Shown: piece after piece, positions 21,490 to 33,489 of the stretch
Layout of the letters: each line of letters opens with the position of its first letter
Position numbering within the stretch: position 1 is the stretch's first letter
From: Thuidium tamariscinum
Lineage: Eukaryota > Streptophyta > Bryopsida > Hypnales > Thuidiaceae
DNA: 64,000 nucleotides
NCBI GenBank assembly: GCA_947034885.2
Contig: OX344752.2
Location: forward strand, 20,731,386-20,795,385
Direction: 5' to 3'
Notes under the pieces: generated by a model
The model's database searches: none
What the model was told of the DNA's origin: nothing
The model's input: the letters and a program-made list of their open reading frames with translations, nothing else
Translations under genes and position numbers: made by a program

Positions 21490-23150
21490 CCATTGGAAGA
21501 CATTGTGTTTGTAAAACACTAGGTTCATAATACTTAAGTAATTTTAGGTTTACATTAACAACAAATGAAAATTTAGTGTTGAGATTTATACTTTTCAATT
21601 GATAAGAAGATTCATGTAAGAGTTGTAGATCACACCTAGTGGAATCAATTATAACCTGTAATTGTCTAAGTGACCATCAAGAAAATAACACCCTATGCAA
21701 GATATTTATATTAAAATCCATTGTATGTTTATATGCCACCTTCTTTCTCTAGTCTTTTTTTAAAAAAAATTTTAGAATTGAATGCAATTCAAAAACTATT
21801 AAACATGCACTTTTATGACTCTTAACTAAAGTATTGCACTTTTTTGAAGTTATCATATGGAAATGTTTAACTTTGATTTTGATACAATTTGGAACTATGT
21901 CCTTTCCTACATGTTTCACAAAATCTCTTATTTAGATGGAATAGTAAATTACATGACTTATAGAGGAAAAATTTGAAGGAAACAATCCATACAAGAATCT
22001 TAATTTTGATTACAAATTAAGATTCAAGATTGACAAATGTATTTTGAAGACATGTTAGTAGGTTTTGAGTTTGATTCAATGTCAAATCACATTCAACAAT
22101 TGTTAAATAAAGACTTTATTTTTGAGCAATTGTGAAAAACTTCTCTTCAAATTTATTTGTATTGCCAAGGAGTGATAGCATTCTTCAAAGGAAGTTGCTT
22201 ACCTTTTACTTTACGGAATTTGAAGAAATTTTTGGGACTGAAATAAATACTAAAAAAGGATTTGGAATCCTAAAACAAGTTGAAGATGAGCAAAATTCTC
22301 AACATCATTTTTGTTCTTCATTCCAATTGTAGATAAAAAATTGATAGTTTTTTCTAAATTTTTGGTATCGACTTTAATTGTCCAGATAGTCATTTTATTT
22401 CCAAAATATGGTTTACATATCAATTGTCAACTTTTGATTGTTGGTACAATTCAATGAAGTATAAAGTCTTTAAGAGAAACTTACATGAAGATGAATTTAG
22501 GTGCTTTCTTGAAAAAACATGTTTTGCATCTCTTGAAAATACAATGCATAGTTACTTTGATTAGATTTCAATGTCAACTAAGAGAAAATTTCAATAATCT
22601 TTAACATGCATTATTAGGACACTAAATGAATAAACCAAGAATTGTAAAGTATCGTATCTAAATGTACCAAAATCTAAAACAAAGTTCTTAGTTATAGACT
22701 ATCATGTTTTGATTGTATACATCATGTATCATCAATAGTTAAGTTTCTGTGCCATTGGCAAGGATGATTGTTACATGTATTGTACATACTTTAGACTTGT
22801 TCTATCAACTAGCTACAAAAATTTGTTTCAAAATGTACTTATCTCCATTGCAACAAGAAAATGAGTCTCATAATAAGTATAGCACACAAAATAAACTAGC
22901 TCAAATTTGTTTACTACCTACTTTTGCCACCTTACTTTTGGCCCCAATTCTATTTGAAGAACATCCAAATTTGCTTAGAAAAACATGCAAATACGTTAAT
23001 TTTTTTGATTAAATCAAGACATTGATGCTAGAGTGGGGTAACATGTCAATCCTTCATTGGTCAATACTTTAAGTGCCACAAAATACATGGAAAGCTTGTT
23101 ATGGATTGTTTATAAGGTATTTATGACTCCACTCTTACTATAAGTAGTTC
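21490..23150. other. AT-rich intergenic DNA
   Basis: Nothing recognised. Frames of up to about 87 codons occur but have A/T-driven composition and no motif. The DRC2 3' end probably lies just beyond, around 23.2-23.9 kb. Confidence 0.5.
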
Positions 23151-23910
23151 TGTAATTTCAGGGCAGACCACTCCAAAAATTTGACAAAATTACAATTTTA
23201 TCCATGAAAACAAGCACATACCTCCGAAAAATACTTTGAAAAATAAGTGCCTCTCTTGGAGTTACCCCCAAGATATTCAGGTTGCAAATCAGGGTGGTAA
23301 TAGGCTTGTCTACCTTACATTCAAGGTTGCTAATTTGAGGCATTAGTGGTGCCTGTGCCAGAGTTAGGGACCTTACCTAACCTGGTGATCCATCATCTCT
23401 CATCAAGGAGAAGAAAAAGAAGAAAATCAGTTTTGAATTTTTCTGAAGATGAATTTTCCAACTTGTTGATGAAGAAGAAAGATGAACCTGCAGCCTTGGC
23501 GAAATTACCTCCACATTAATTAATGAAACTAAGAAATCTGTACAATTGGCTCCTCGGCTAGTCCTCTGAGAGTAGTACTCATGCCTCTGGCGCCTCACAC
23601 CAGGGCCAGAAACTCTCTTTCACACATGTACTCAAGCTTTGCAAATGTCCCTTTTGAATCTACCTGGACTCTTCCGTCATACATGAGGTTTCACTCGAAC
23701 AAGAAACATGGCAATATGGACCAAAAGTATTCCACTTGGATTGGGATGAGATCCTGCAATATATTATAAGCTTCAGGTACTTGGCACTTGGCACAGGTGG
23801 CGGTTGTTAAGGAAACTCCTTAGGCACTAAAAATGAGGATTGTTGCAAAGAAAAACTGTTGAAAAGAGTCTCAAAAACAACGTACTAATGCTCTGGAACC
23901 GTACCTTTTA

Positions 23911-26900
23911 CTATTCCTCTTCGACTGCCTTCTTCAACGGTGGAGGTTCCCACAAAGGTACAGGTGTTACTCGAAGCGAGTGTGGTTTTTTCTTTATGGT
24001 CTGCAGCACCAACCGATTTGCATATTATTTTATATTATGAACCAGTGGAAAGGATCAATGCAGTTACAATTAGTATCTTTCCTGGCAGCACTAATTCAAG
24101 GAACGCCCACCAGTAGGTATTGATGCTATTTCCTTGATCACGGCTCCACTCAGCGAATATTACAAAATATAATATTGCAAAAAAGAGTAAATAAAAAGTG
24201 CCGTTATGGCATGGGAAAGTGGAACCAACCACCAAGATGTTGTATTTTCTCTTCAGTCGCTCAGGGATAGTCTGGCTGTCAATAAACTTCTGCAAAGCAT
24301 TGGCAAGCTTGGTATTCTCATGACTCAGCTTGTTCCTTTCCATCTGAATGGCTAGTTTATCTAGCATGACCTGTTGTGTCATTGCATCATTGCCACTCAG
24401 TAAGAAATCAGGTAATTATCTGGCAAGTCAAGAACCAGTTCACCAAACACGACTGTAAATCAGGGCTCCAGCTAAACTGAATTATTCTTTAGTGAGGGAA
24501 TAATAAGTGTCATTTGCAACCCTAATGGCACTGTCTACCATAACCTTTTTTTGTGGAATTAGTTCAATACAGTAACATTTCGGCCTCCACTAGTACAAAA
24601 TAGTGTGACTTTGGAAAGCAGTGTCACACGCACTCATGAGATAAATCAATGAAGCTTAAAGGGACGATCTGCATGATTAGTAAAATTAAACACATGCATG
24701 GTGCATAAGTGAGGTCAACTAACCTTGTTGAAGCGTTTATAAAAGTTGGACATGAGGTCGATCTCTTCCACCTCCTCGCCAGCGTCATTGATAGCATAAG
24801 ATGCCCAATGGAAACGACTCTTGCCATTTTCTACCGGAGCGGAGTTCGGCTCAGCTGGGAACTGGGTCGGCACAACTGGAAGGGCCACTCCCAACTCATT
24901 CTCATCCCCTGCTTTCTCAGCAGCTGTAATAACAAGACGACGACTCAATTAGATATAACTCACTTATAACTCGTTTTATAACTTGCATAGAATCTTTATT
25001 ACAACTTGCATACAGTGGAAACTGATGTTGGTGCAACTGAAGCAATAGAAAAGGTGGATGGGAATGCAGGACCTTACACTCGTCTTCGGCCAGCTCTTTC
25101 TCCAGCAGTATTCCAGGCATCGTTGGGATGGCGGAACAATACAGAGGATCAAATGGAAAGACCTTCTCGTTCTCTGTCTCAAGCTGGTCGAATAAGAAAA
25201 ATTCAACTGTTTTCAAGCCGTTAGAAACCAGAAACAAACAAGCATTTGCATGCAAAAGCAGTTTAAGAAAAGATCACAAGCATCCAGGTGACGTAGATTA
25301 GTACTAAAACGTTTATGGGCATGATCCCGTCCTCTGTACTAGCCCATGACAATAAACCTATTCACGCACTCGGTTGGCTTTCAATTGGCAAGTGGTGTAG
25401 CATGACTTGGCTCAATTTCTGTGCCCACTGATCTTGAATGGAAATGGGATTGCCTATTGTGATTTCATTTAGCGGTCTACAACCTCCAAATTCGAAATTA
25501 TTGTAAGATATTTAGTCTATATATAGTGACAAACATGTGATCTCAACAAATTTGGCTCTTGTACCCCAAAGGTCTCCGTAGATCCATTCATCATGCAAAA
25601 ATCATAATCCGGAATCACGCTTAAAAGTGATGCAAAACAGTTTCCTCTACCTAATATGGAGAATGCCAAGTTCGAAGATTTACTTTGCTAACGCGTCTCG
25701 CCAAGAGAAGAACTCGTTGCGCAGTCACATACTTGTCCAATAGAGAGTTCTTGGCGTCCAAAACATTCTTGGAAACCTCCTGCGGTGAGCTACTAAGACA
25801 ATCAGATAACCTGCCTTCACTGCTTAACTAGGTTATACTTATCTGCTATTAACATGAGGACATCTCTCTCAAGGGCTTGATAATGGAGTACCTTGAGATG
25901 GTCATGCTCGTGATGGTGTGTTCGGTCCAACAGGCGCTTCAAACAGATATAGTGGCTGAGCAACTTGTCCTTCTCGTCCCTCACCTTCTTGTTCACGATG
26001 TCAAAGTTTTTGCTGTGTATAAATACACTCCGTAATGTGTTTTCATTCTCAACGAAATTCGTGTAAATAATCAGAAGCAGAGGCATAATCAGCTTCACTC
26101 ATTTCTCATACAGTTGAGGATATAAAAGAAATATGCATATGCACATGCATTCGCATATATTATGCATAATAAACTATACAAATGTACTATACGCATATGA
26201 TTGGAAAGTAGACCGACTTTGGAGTTCCCAATGAAGTGCCTTTACCCATTAGTTACAATGCGGATGCGCCAATATGCGAGCGTTTCGTGCAATTTGATGA
26301 GCTTTCGCATACGTTGCTCAATGACGCGTGCTGTGGTGGCATCTTTGGCAACCAAATTCTTGAATGATATTGTCTTCGCTTCTGTACTAGCCAGGTATTT
26401 CTGTCCCCATTAAGCAGTGAAGCATTCTGTTAACCCATAAAAGAACAAGGATTTCTAAACGACTGATTTGACTGATCACAGTGTAGAAATAATAATTAGA
26501 TGGCATCAATTTTTATACCATCAGATTATCATTATCATTATGATTAGGAGATTGAAAAAGATCTGGGTTAAAACCTGATGTGTGTGCTCAATCCGCCGCT
26601 CGAGTTCCTCGATTCCACTTTCAAGCGAGATTCTCAGCATGTTATACTCCTCAGTGTTTTTGTTCTGATGCAGAACAGTTCGAGCATTTCTGTTATAACG
26701 GTGCGTGTGACAATTCTTTTCCGCGGTCACATAATTTTAATTTTAATTCAGGTTGAAATTTTACTGTTTTGTACTGATTTCCACCAAAAAAAAAAAATTT
26801 GTTTTAGTGACACCAATTTTGCGCCTTCAGTAATAGATGAACTCCGTGTCGATATCCTTAGTTTCAACTTGTGTTGTTGCTTTAACCTTCTATAAATAAG

Positions 26901-29111
26901 TCGATTTGATAATTGAATGGAGTACACCCTACCCTTCTAGACTAACTGAACACCTCCTATCACATTATTTAATCAATTTAAACCTTAGAAGTTTACGATA
27001 AGATACTCAGCTGCCGATACTCGACAGTGAATTCATCTTGCTTAAGGCAAAAAGTGATCGAAATATAACCCCTTTGACTAAACCTAAAATTCTTTCAATT
27101 TTGGACCTCTCTAGGACCTTCCTAGACTCTATTTAGAATCCGCTTGGTGACAAAAAAGAGATAGATTCCGTTGAATAGAGCATGAAACTCAAATCTCAAA
27201 CCAGTCATATGAGCCAAACCTGAGTGTCCAGAAAGAGGTTGCACTTTTCAATGATGCAAGTGTACACAATATAGCCTCACTGAACAAACTTTAGCACACC
27301 TTTAGCTCTTCTCGGGTTGCTTCAAATACTTGTCTTCTTTCATTGATAGCTTCTTCAGCTTCAGCTTTCATTGATGCTAGCATGTCTTTCAATTCCTGCA
27401 TGCATTCACACCGATACAGCGGATTCAATTCCTCAAAAGAAATGTGATCAGACTTTTTGTTTGGTGCGCCGAGAACAAAACAAATCTGAGCAATGGAACC
27501 AGAATTGAGGTGTTTGTACCTTTTTTTGTTTATCATGATTCGTCGTCATTAGATTCCTCTCAGTCATGAACGAGTCGTGTAGACATTTCAATTGCTCTTG
27601 AAAGTCCTCCTCCATTTTCTACAGTGAACATGAGAACAATCACATGACCTTGCATTCAGCAAGACATACCTACGGTTTGAGATTTATAGATCAAGTATAA
27701 ATCTATACAGTGGTTCGAAAATACTGGTAATGAAAAACAAGTCATTCAGCATTTGATAAGTGACTGATCTGAGCATTTTAAGTGATGAGCTTCCAACTCA
27801 TTCAAATTCAAGGTTTTGAGGTGATGATTATTCTTACCCGTGTTCGCAAGTAATGAAGATCAAGTAAGGCATCCATCATTGATAAGTGTTTAATCTGAGC
27901 ATTGCGGTGTTGACCTTCCGACTCGTTCATCTGCTTCAGATATAATGATATGACATAGTCTTTCAATTCGACCTGCAAGAATCCAACTCCTCCCAAAAGC
28001 AATTCCAAAAAGGGATGATCAATTGAAGCTTGTAAAAATACATCCCAACTCATTTCTCTATTCTTCATCGATATAATGTTGTCTTAAAAGCTCCTGAAAA
28101 CAACATTCTACTTGTACTGAAAACCACGAATTTCACTGTGCAAGTCATGAAAGAGAAGAATCTAGTCCATAGACTGTGGAATAGCTAAGGAAAGTATTAA
28201 AGTCAGATGATTGAGTAAAAGTAGGGCATGGAGCCCCACCTGGTGCACATGCTTTTTTGACAACCAATCAATGTCCTGTCGCTGCTCCTCAATCTTTGCT
28301 CGGCGCATAATGTTCCTCCACTCTTTATGAATTAGCAGCATGCTTTTCGTACTGCGCTTCTCCTCCTCAATCTGAAAAGAGATTCTCTGAAAACTTATAT
28401 CCAAGACAAACAAAGATGCTACTTTTTCAGTGGAATTTTTCTGTACGAAGGCAGTGTATCGAATTCTTCCTCCAGCCACATAGTGACACGAAACCTCTGA
28501 GGCAATATCACGACAAAGACTCACCATAGCTTGCTTGAATGCTGATCGGCGATCCCGAATGGCCTTCTTCGCCATTTCTTTAGCCTGTGACAAAATGGAG
28601 TGCGACATTCAGAGGACACGTTTCTCTAACATGTAACTCCATTACATCGAAATTTAAGAATCATGCCACGATCCGAAAATTAGAAATTCGCATAAAAATC
28701 TTTACCAAAATTGACACATGGGTCTAACAATTTACAGTCCCCAGAAATGTATCAAGTTCAGAGGCAAACTTTACCTTCAGAGCTTCGAATTCGGCCTTTG
28801 CCTTCTTCTCCTCCTCAGTGAGCGGCTTCTGCAACAAACAACATACCCAACAAAACCGAGCTCATGATCCCAAAAAAAATAATTAAAACTCGAAAGCTAA
28901 CAAAGCAGCACCCAAAATCCATAACCCTAATCTTTGTTCCCAAAAAATTAGGTCAAACCCACACCAGACGAACAATTGCTTCAAACCCCAATCCCATCGG
29001 CAAGAAGATCAATTGACATCTTTCTCAATGAAAAACATCTTACATGCATAAACAGAGTTGAAGCGTTACTCTCACCTTCTTCCCCTTCTTCGGTGCAGGC
29101 TTGGGCGCCAT
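23911..29111 (-). CDS. DRC2: DRC2 (CCDC65/FAP250), nexin-dynein regulatory complex subunit
   Basis: Axonemal coiled-coil protein that, with DRC1 and DRC4, forms the core of the nexin-dynein regulatory complex linking outer doublets in motile cilia. I place 15 coding exons: 29111-29076, 28828-28775, 28584-28525, 28371-28240, 27972-27838, 27618-27520, 27395-27300, 26664-26575, 26400-26246, 26012-25892, 25779-25684, 25183-25078, 24923-24724, 24370-24230, 24000-23911. All joins keep frame, giving 536 residues; human CCDC65 is 484. The basic start is MAPKPAPKKGKK. Collinear family landmarks: HKEWRNIMRRAK near residue 65, EEDFQEQLKCLHDSF near 142, LETENEKVFPF near 360, NFYKRFNKV near 455. Residues about 385-445 form an acidic/Pro-rich stretch longer than in human DRC2. 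Introns are mostly phase 0. The exon 14 donor is uncertain by one codon (24230 or 24233). Confidence 0.88.
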
Positions 29112-29679
29112 GGTGATTCTTCACCTCCAGTAATTAATGAAATTGCAATCCCCTAACCTGGTTCACAATTTTACAGTGTACAAACATGATCTGACACCCA
29201 ATTGCAAGAGACTGTCCCAAGGACCATTAAAGCCTACGGCATTCCCAGGCAAGCTGTGTCGGAAGCTGCAATTGAAGACAAACATCGCCATGACCATCAA
29301 TGCCCACCATGGCATGGTAAACTAACTGCAGTCCCCCTCGATCATTGTCTCCTCCTTGCAGAGACCTGGCAGCAACGAAAAGGTGAAGAGCCCATCACGT
29401 CTATCCTCCCCAGTTTTGCCCTTTCTGCAATTGGCAGACCCTATTCGGATTTGCAAGTGGTTGCTACAGAGTTTTGGATCAACCCAGTGTCCACTTTGCA
29501 CCAGATGAAAGGTCGGTGAGGCTGATGCGACAAAGGGAAAGAAAACCCCAAGTGCCAGAGATCGAGGAGAGCCAGATTTTAGGTCATGACTCATGACAGC
29601 ATGCAGGTGGTTCTGTACTACTGGAGGCATTTGGTCCTCGAGGACCTGATGGGAAAGGTTTGTTCACACTTGGTGTTAA
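29112..29679 (-). promoter_or_regulatory. Upstream region of DRC2
   Basis: Presumed 5' leader and promoter, higher in GC than the flanking intergenic DNA. No TATA box or other element was assigned with confidence. Frames on both strands here overlap each other and show no motif. Confidence 0.4.
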
Positions 29680-29798
29680 CAGCATCCCCATGGCTGCACT
29701 TCAAAGCAACACTGGAAACATCCTGGGCCACTGACAAGGAAGATCAGTGGTCTAGAATGTTTACAGTATTGCTTTCAAGTGCAGCCATGGGGATGCTC
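29680..29798. mobile_element. 119-bp hairpin MITE with TAA target duplication
   Basis: The ends AGCATCCCCATGGCTGCACT pair with a near-perfect complement. The arms extend inward for about 54 bp to a loop of some 9 nt near 29739. Flanks are TAA (29677-29679 and 29799-29801), as for PIF/Harbinger elements. With few mismatches along the stem it could also be read as a small-RNA precursor, but the duplication points to a transposon. Confidence 0.85.
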
Positions 29799-29801
29799 TA
29801 A

Positions 29802-29940
29802 GGGGTGTTTCACACTACAGCCGTCCAAGTCGAGAGGTCATGGTTTTTTCAAATCTGATTGGTGAAAATCATGGTTTCTAAAATCTGATTGGTAGAATCA
29901 ACGGCCTCTCGACTTGGATGGTCGTAGTGTGAAAGACTCC
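29802..29940. mobile_element. 139-bp MITE directly abutting the previous one
   Basis: Ends GGGGTGTTTCACACTAC and the complement of GGAGTCTTTCACACTAC; the arms continue through TCCAAGTCGAGAGG. The left flanking TAA (29799-29801) is the right duplication of the preceding element, and the right TAA is 29941-29943. The interior repeats AATCTGATTGGT. Harbinger-like by its 3-bp duplication. Confidence 0.82.
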
Positions 29941-29943
29941 TAA

Positions 29944-30850
29944 GGAGTCTTGAAACCCACCCCAACATGAGGTCAAATCATTTTGACATTATTCTAGATT
30001 TTGTATTTTGGGAGCTTTCAACTTCTTGTTTCCCAATCCAATGCAACAAATCTGTTTCAAAACCAATGAATTGGTCAATCACAAGTGAGAATGATGGAGA
30101 AAAAAGCCAACTACACTTAGATTTGGTGTCTCTATCCTTGGGTACAACAAAGGGGGGTCTGATTAGAGGGGCTTGGAGGATTTTTCATTCAATTTGACCT
30201 TGTTGGAGTGGAAAAGTTCTTAGAAATGGGTGAATCTAGTCCAAAATGTATATCTAAATTCTTTCATAATCCATAAAAATCCGTTTGTCCAAAATTAGCA
30301 CAGACTCGTGAAACTACCATAATACAGTATACTCTAAAAAAAGACTATTAATCTGATTTCATTCATTTATTGGAACTTATAAGTGTAGGATCTTATTTTT
30401 GACTAGTATTAGGATTACATGTAAAAAGATTTGTAGGCTAAGGACAATGTACATGTAGGAACAAAGGTAACTAAGTGTTTTTCAAAAATGCTTAAAATTT
30501 TGACACTATGGCTTTGTTGGGCTTTCAAGGTCTATAATTTAAAATTCCTTTGTAAAGAAGATAAAAATGACTTTAGATTTGAATAGGGCCTCAAATTAAG
30601 AAGAAGTATGCAAATTTTCAAAGCAAAATGATATTACCTTCTTTTTGTCTAAGTTGGGGTACACAAAAAAAATATAATTTTTTTCTAAATATTGGATCTT
30701 TATAAAAATTTATATTCCTGAGAAGTTTATTTGTTGCCTTATTTCACTCAAAAATAAATAAAGAGAAAATACCAAAATCTAATGCTTCATTTTAGATGCT
30801 CAAATGTGACCTAATTTTGCACTCATTTCAACTTGCACAAAGCTTTAGGT
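29944..30850. other. Intergenic DNA, no gene seen
   Basis: Short frames only, A/T-rich from about 30230. No family recognised. Confidence 0.5.
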
Positions 30851-31117
30851 ATTAGGAGGGATTTGAGGGCTCTGGAAGACTAAGAGTTCTTGCAGTCTGA
30901 GAATACAAAAACTACCATGGGAACCTAAAAATGCAGAATTCCAGCGTGGTCGAGTCCATGCCAGGTCATTAAAAAAAATTGAACTTTTTTTCATATTTCA
31001 AAATATTTATTTATTTATTTTTGGATAATTGCTAGTTGACAGTACCCAGTAGTTTCCTATATAGTTTTGAGAATAGACCCTAAAATGGCCCTCGGGAGCT
31101 CTCAAATCCCTCCTAAT
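30851..31117. mobile_element. 267-bp element with ATTAGGAGGGATTTGAG ends, copy 1
   Basis: The left end ATTAGGAGGGATTTGAGGGC and right end (complement ATTAGGAGGGATTTGAGAGC) are inverted repeats. The core contains GCGTGGTCGAG, shared with 18730-19089. No clear target duplication. Non-coding. Confidence 0.75.
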
Positions 31118-31796
31118 GAGTTAACCTACTAGCACCTAAATCTTTGTACATTTTTGTTTCAATATATAGTTGCATGAATGAAAAAATATTTGGATGAAAC
31201 ATTGACAATTATTCATCTTCTAAAAGATGAATTTCATAGCACTTAGATGTTCAAACTTTCACTTTTATGTACCACTCTTTTATACAAAGTGAAAGCATTC
31301 ATTAATAAATTAGTATCTTGTAACAATAGTGATTTGGTTAATGATAATTAGATTTCATCTTTCAAATTTTTTTTCCCAAAACAAGTAGATCTAGCAACTT
31401 TCAATCCTCTATAATAATTATGTTGAAGAAATAAATTGAAAATATGTATTGAAAATTTCATATTTATGCTTGAAAAGAATATAAGTAGAAAGAAGTAGAG
31501 AATCATTTAGAATACTAAATTGTTAAGAGTTTAGTTAGAAAATGACAATTCCAATGATTTCAATGTTGTAATAAACAATCTACATCATATGATTTTATTT
31601 TATTCCAAAATACTGAAAATTCAATTGAATAAAGGACTTCTAAGTTTATTTTAAGTAATTGTATTTAAACAATTTACAAACTAAAACTCCTCGTAACTTT
31701 CACCTCATTAATCAAAATGGAATGATTCAAAGCATTCCAAGTTTGTATATACAAATTTGGAAAACCAGTTTCAATCTATACGTTTTTTTAATCCTT

Positions 31797-31990
31797 AAAT
31801 GTCAACATGGATATTTGGCTTATAATAGATGATAAAGAATCTTTGTGTGTAGGATGAAAATGCAACTATTCATCCTCAAAATTTCCGGTGAAAAGGGGAG
31901 ATCTTCTATAATGCTTTGACTTCTAACAAGTATTTTGGATTATTTTTAACTATTAATTTCCACAGTATCAAAATGGATGATTTCTACTAT
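31797..31990. repeat. Dispersed repeat, copy 2
   Basis: Aligns with 1062-1235 (ATAAAGAATCTTTGTGTGTA through CAAAATGGATGATTTC). Class unknown; no coding capacity. Confidence 0.55.
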
Positions 31991-32063
31991 TACTAGGGTC
32001 TGTCCTTCAATATATAAAAGTTTTCTTTTGAGTTGTCCATGTTTCTTAGTCTTCAATAGAAAC

Positions 32064-32366
32064 ATTAGGAGAGATTTGAAGGCATTACAAGACTCTGAGT
32101 TCCCTAACTATGGGAACTTTGAAGATTACACTACATCAATATTAATTTAATTAATTAATTTTTTTAATTTTTTTAAAATAATAAATTTATAATTTAATTT
32201 TTAGTTTTTTAGTAATTTTTAAAATTTAGGAAAAAAATTTAATTTTTTAATTCAAAAATTCAAAAAATTAGGCTACATTGTTGGTTTGCAATTTCTAAAC
32301 AACATAGGAAACATCCAAGGGAATGGCACCCAAATACCCCCTTCTTGCCTTCAAATCTCTTCTAAT
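32064..32366. mobile_element. 303-bp element with ATTAGGAGAGATTTGAAGGC ends, copy 2
   Basis: Inverted ends ATTAGGAGAGATTTGAAGGC and the complement of ATTAGAAGAGATTTGAAGGC. The A/T-rich middle, with repeated AATTCAAAAATTC, resembles 18900-19010. More diverged than copies 1 and 3. Confidence 0.72.
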
Positions 32367-32607
32367 GCTACATACCATACAATAATTTTTTAACCATAGA
32401 ATCCAAAAGTTTGAAATTTTTTGCACCTTAAAGATATTCTTTCATTACGTGTTGTGTAAAAACTTAAAAGAAAGAAATGAGAATTCCATTTGTAAATAGA
32501 TGACTAAAAGCACTCTAGCTAATGCTACTTGGTCCTCTAGAAGTTAACTTAGAATATGATCCCATAATTTTTTTTGTTTTTTTAAAAAATATTTTTGAAT
32601 ATTTTTG

Positions 32608-32612
<5 letters not shown>

Positions 32613-32640
<28 letters not shown>
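32613..32640. repeat. (TA)n microsatellite
   Basis: About 14 TA units in a row within AT-rich DNA. No gene context. Confidence 0.9.
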
Positions 32641-32646
<6 letters not shown>

Positions 32647-33188
32647 CTCAATTTCATCAAAGTGTTTATGTAAAAAGTTGTATTCATCATGAAAAATATA
32701 GGGTTTAGAATTCTTAGTGGAAATAGTGGAAAGCATAAATTTTGATGGATTAAGATTTTAAATTCATTTGAAATGTTTCCACCAGAGGAACAAATCTTCA
32801 CCCTAGCTATGCCAACTTGGCATATGAAACTGCACATAGGTAATAACTTAAACTCTTGAAGCTTATGATCTTTAATACAATTTACATGTTTGAAGGTGAT
32901 AGTGAATAAATGTAAAATCCTATAGGATGGTAGGATTCTTTTTAGTCATTTTTGCTTCGCAAAGGTTATAACACCCCCTTTCAAGTACTCAAAACACTCA
33001 ACTACATATATGAAAAAATATTTATCTTCATATAAAGTAAAGTAATCCAATGCTACCAATCACCTAATTCTAACATCTTTTCAACCTTCCCATTTGAGTT
33101 AGTCACTCATCTATCACCACAATCTTAGCAACCCTTTAGTACCATGACAATGCACTTAAAGGAAGGAGGAGACATGCTAAAGTGTAGC

Positions 33189-33486
33189 ATTAGGAGGGAT
33201 TTGAGGGCTCCAAAGGGCCGTTTCAAGAGTGTTCCCGAAGTTGGTCTGGGGAATGGCTAGTTGTTGTCAAGCCAATATTTCTAAAAAAATAAAAAATAAA
33301 AATTGGGGGAGGGATCCTGAAATATGAAAAAAGTCCAAAAAAAAAATTTCAAAAAAAGAAGAAGTTAATGACGTGGCAGTCACTCGACCACATAGGATTC
33401 CTACATAATTGCATTCCCGCGGCAGATTATGCGATTTCGGGCTTTGGGAACTCATGAACTCCTAGAGCTTTCAAATCTCTCCTAAT
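33189..33486. mobile_element. 298-bp element of the same family, copy 3, reversed core
   Basis: Ends ATTAGGAGGGATTTGAGGGC and the complement of ATTAGGAGAGATTTGAAAGC. The core GTGGCAGTCACTCGACCACA is the reverse complement of the core in 18730-19089. The flanks (GTGTAGC left, GTATAGC right) may be a 7-9 bp duplication. Confidence 0.75.
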
Positions 33487-33489
33487 GTA

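Noticed and set aside
24580-24650. CACTAGTACAAAATAGTG sequence in a DRC2 intron, possibly a CACTA end
   Set aside because: Only a short inverted match, no second end and no target duplication found.
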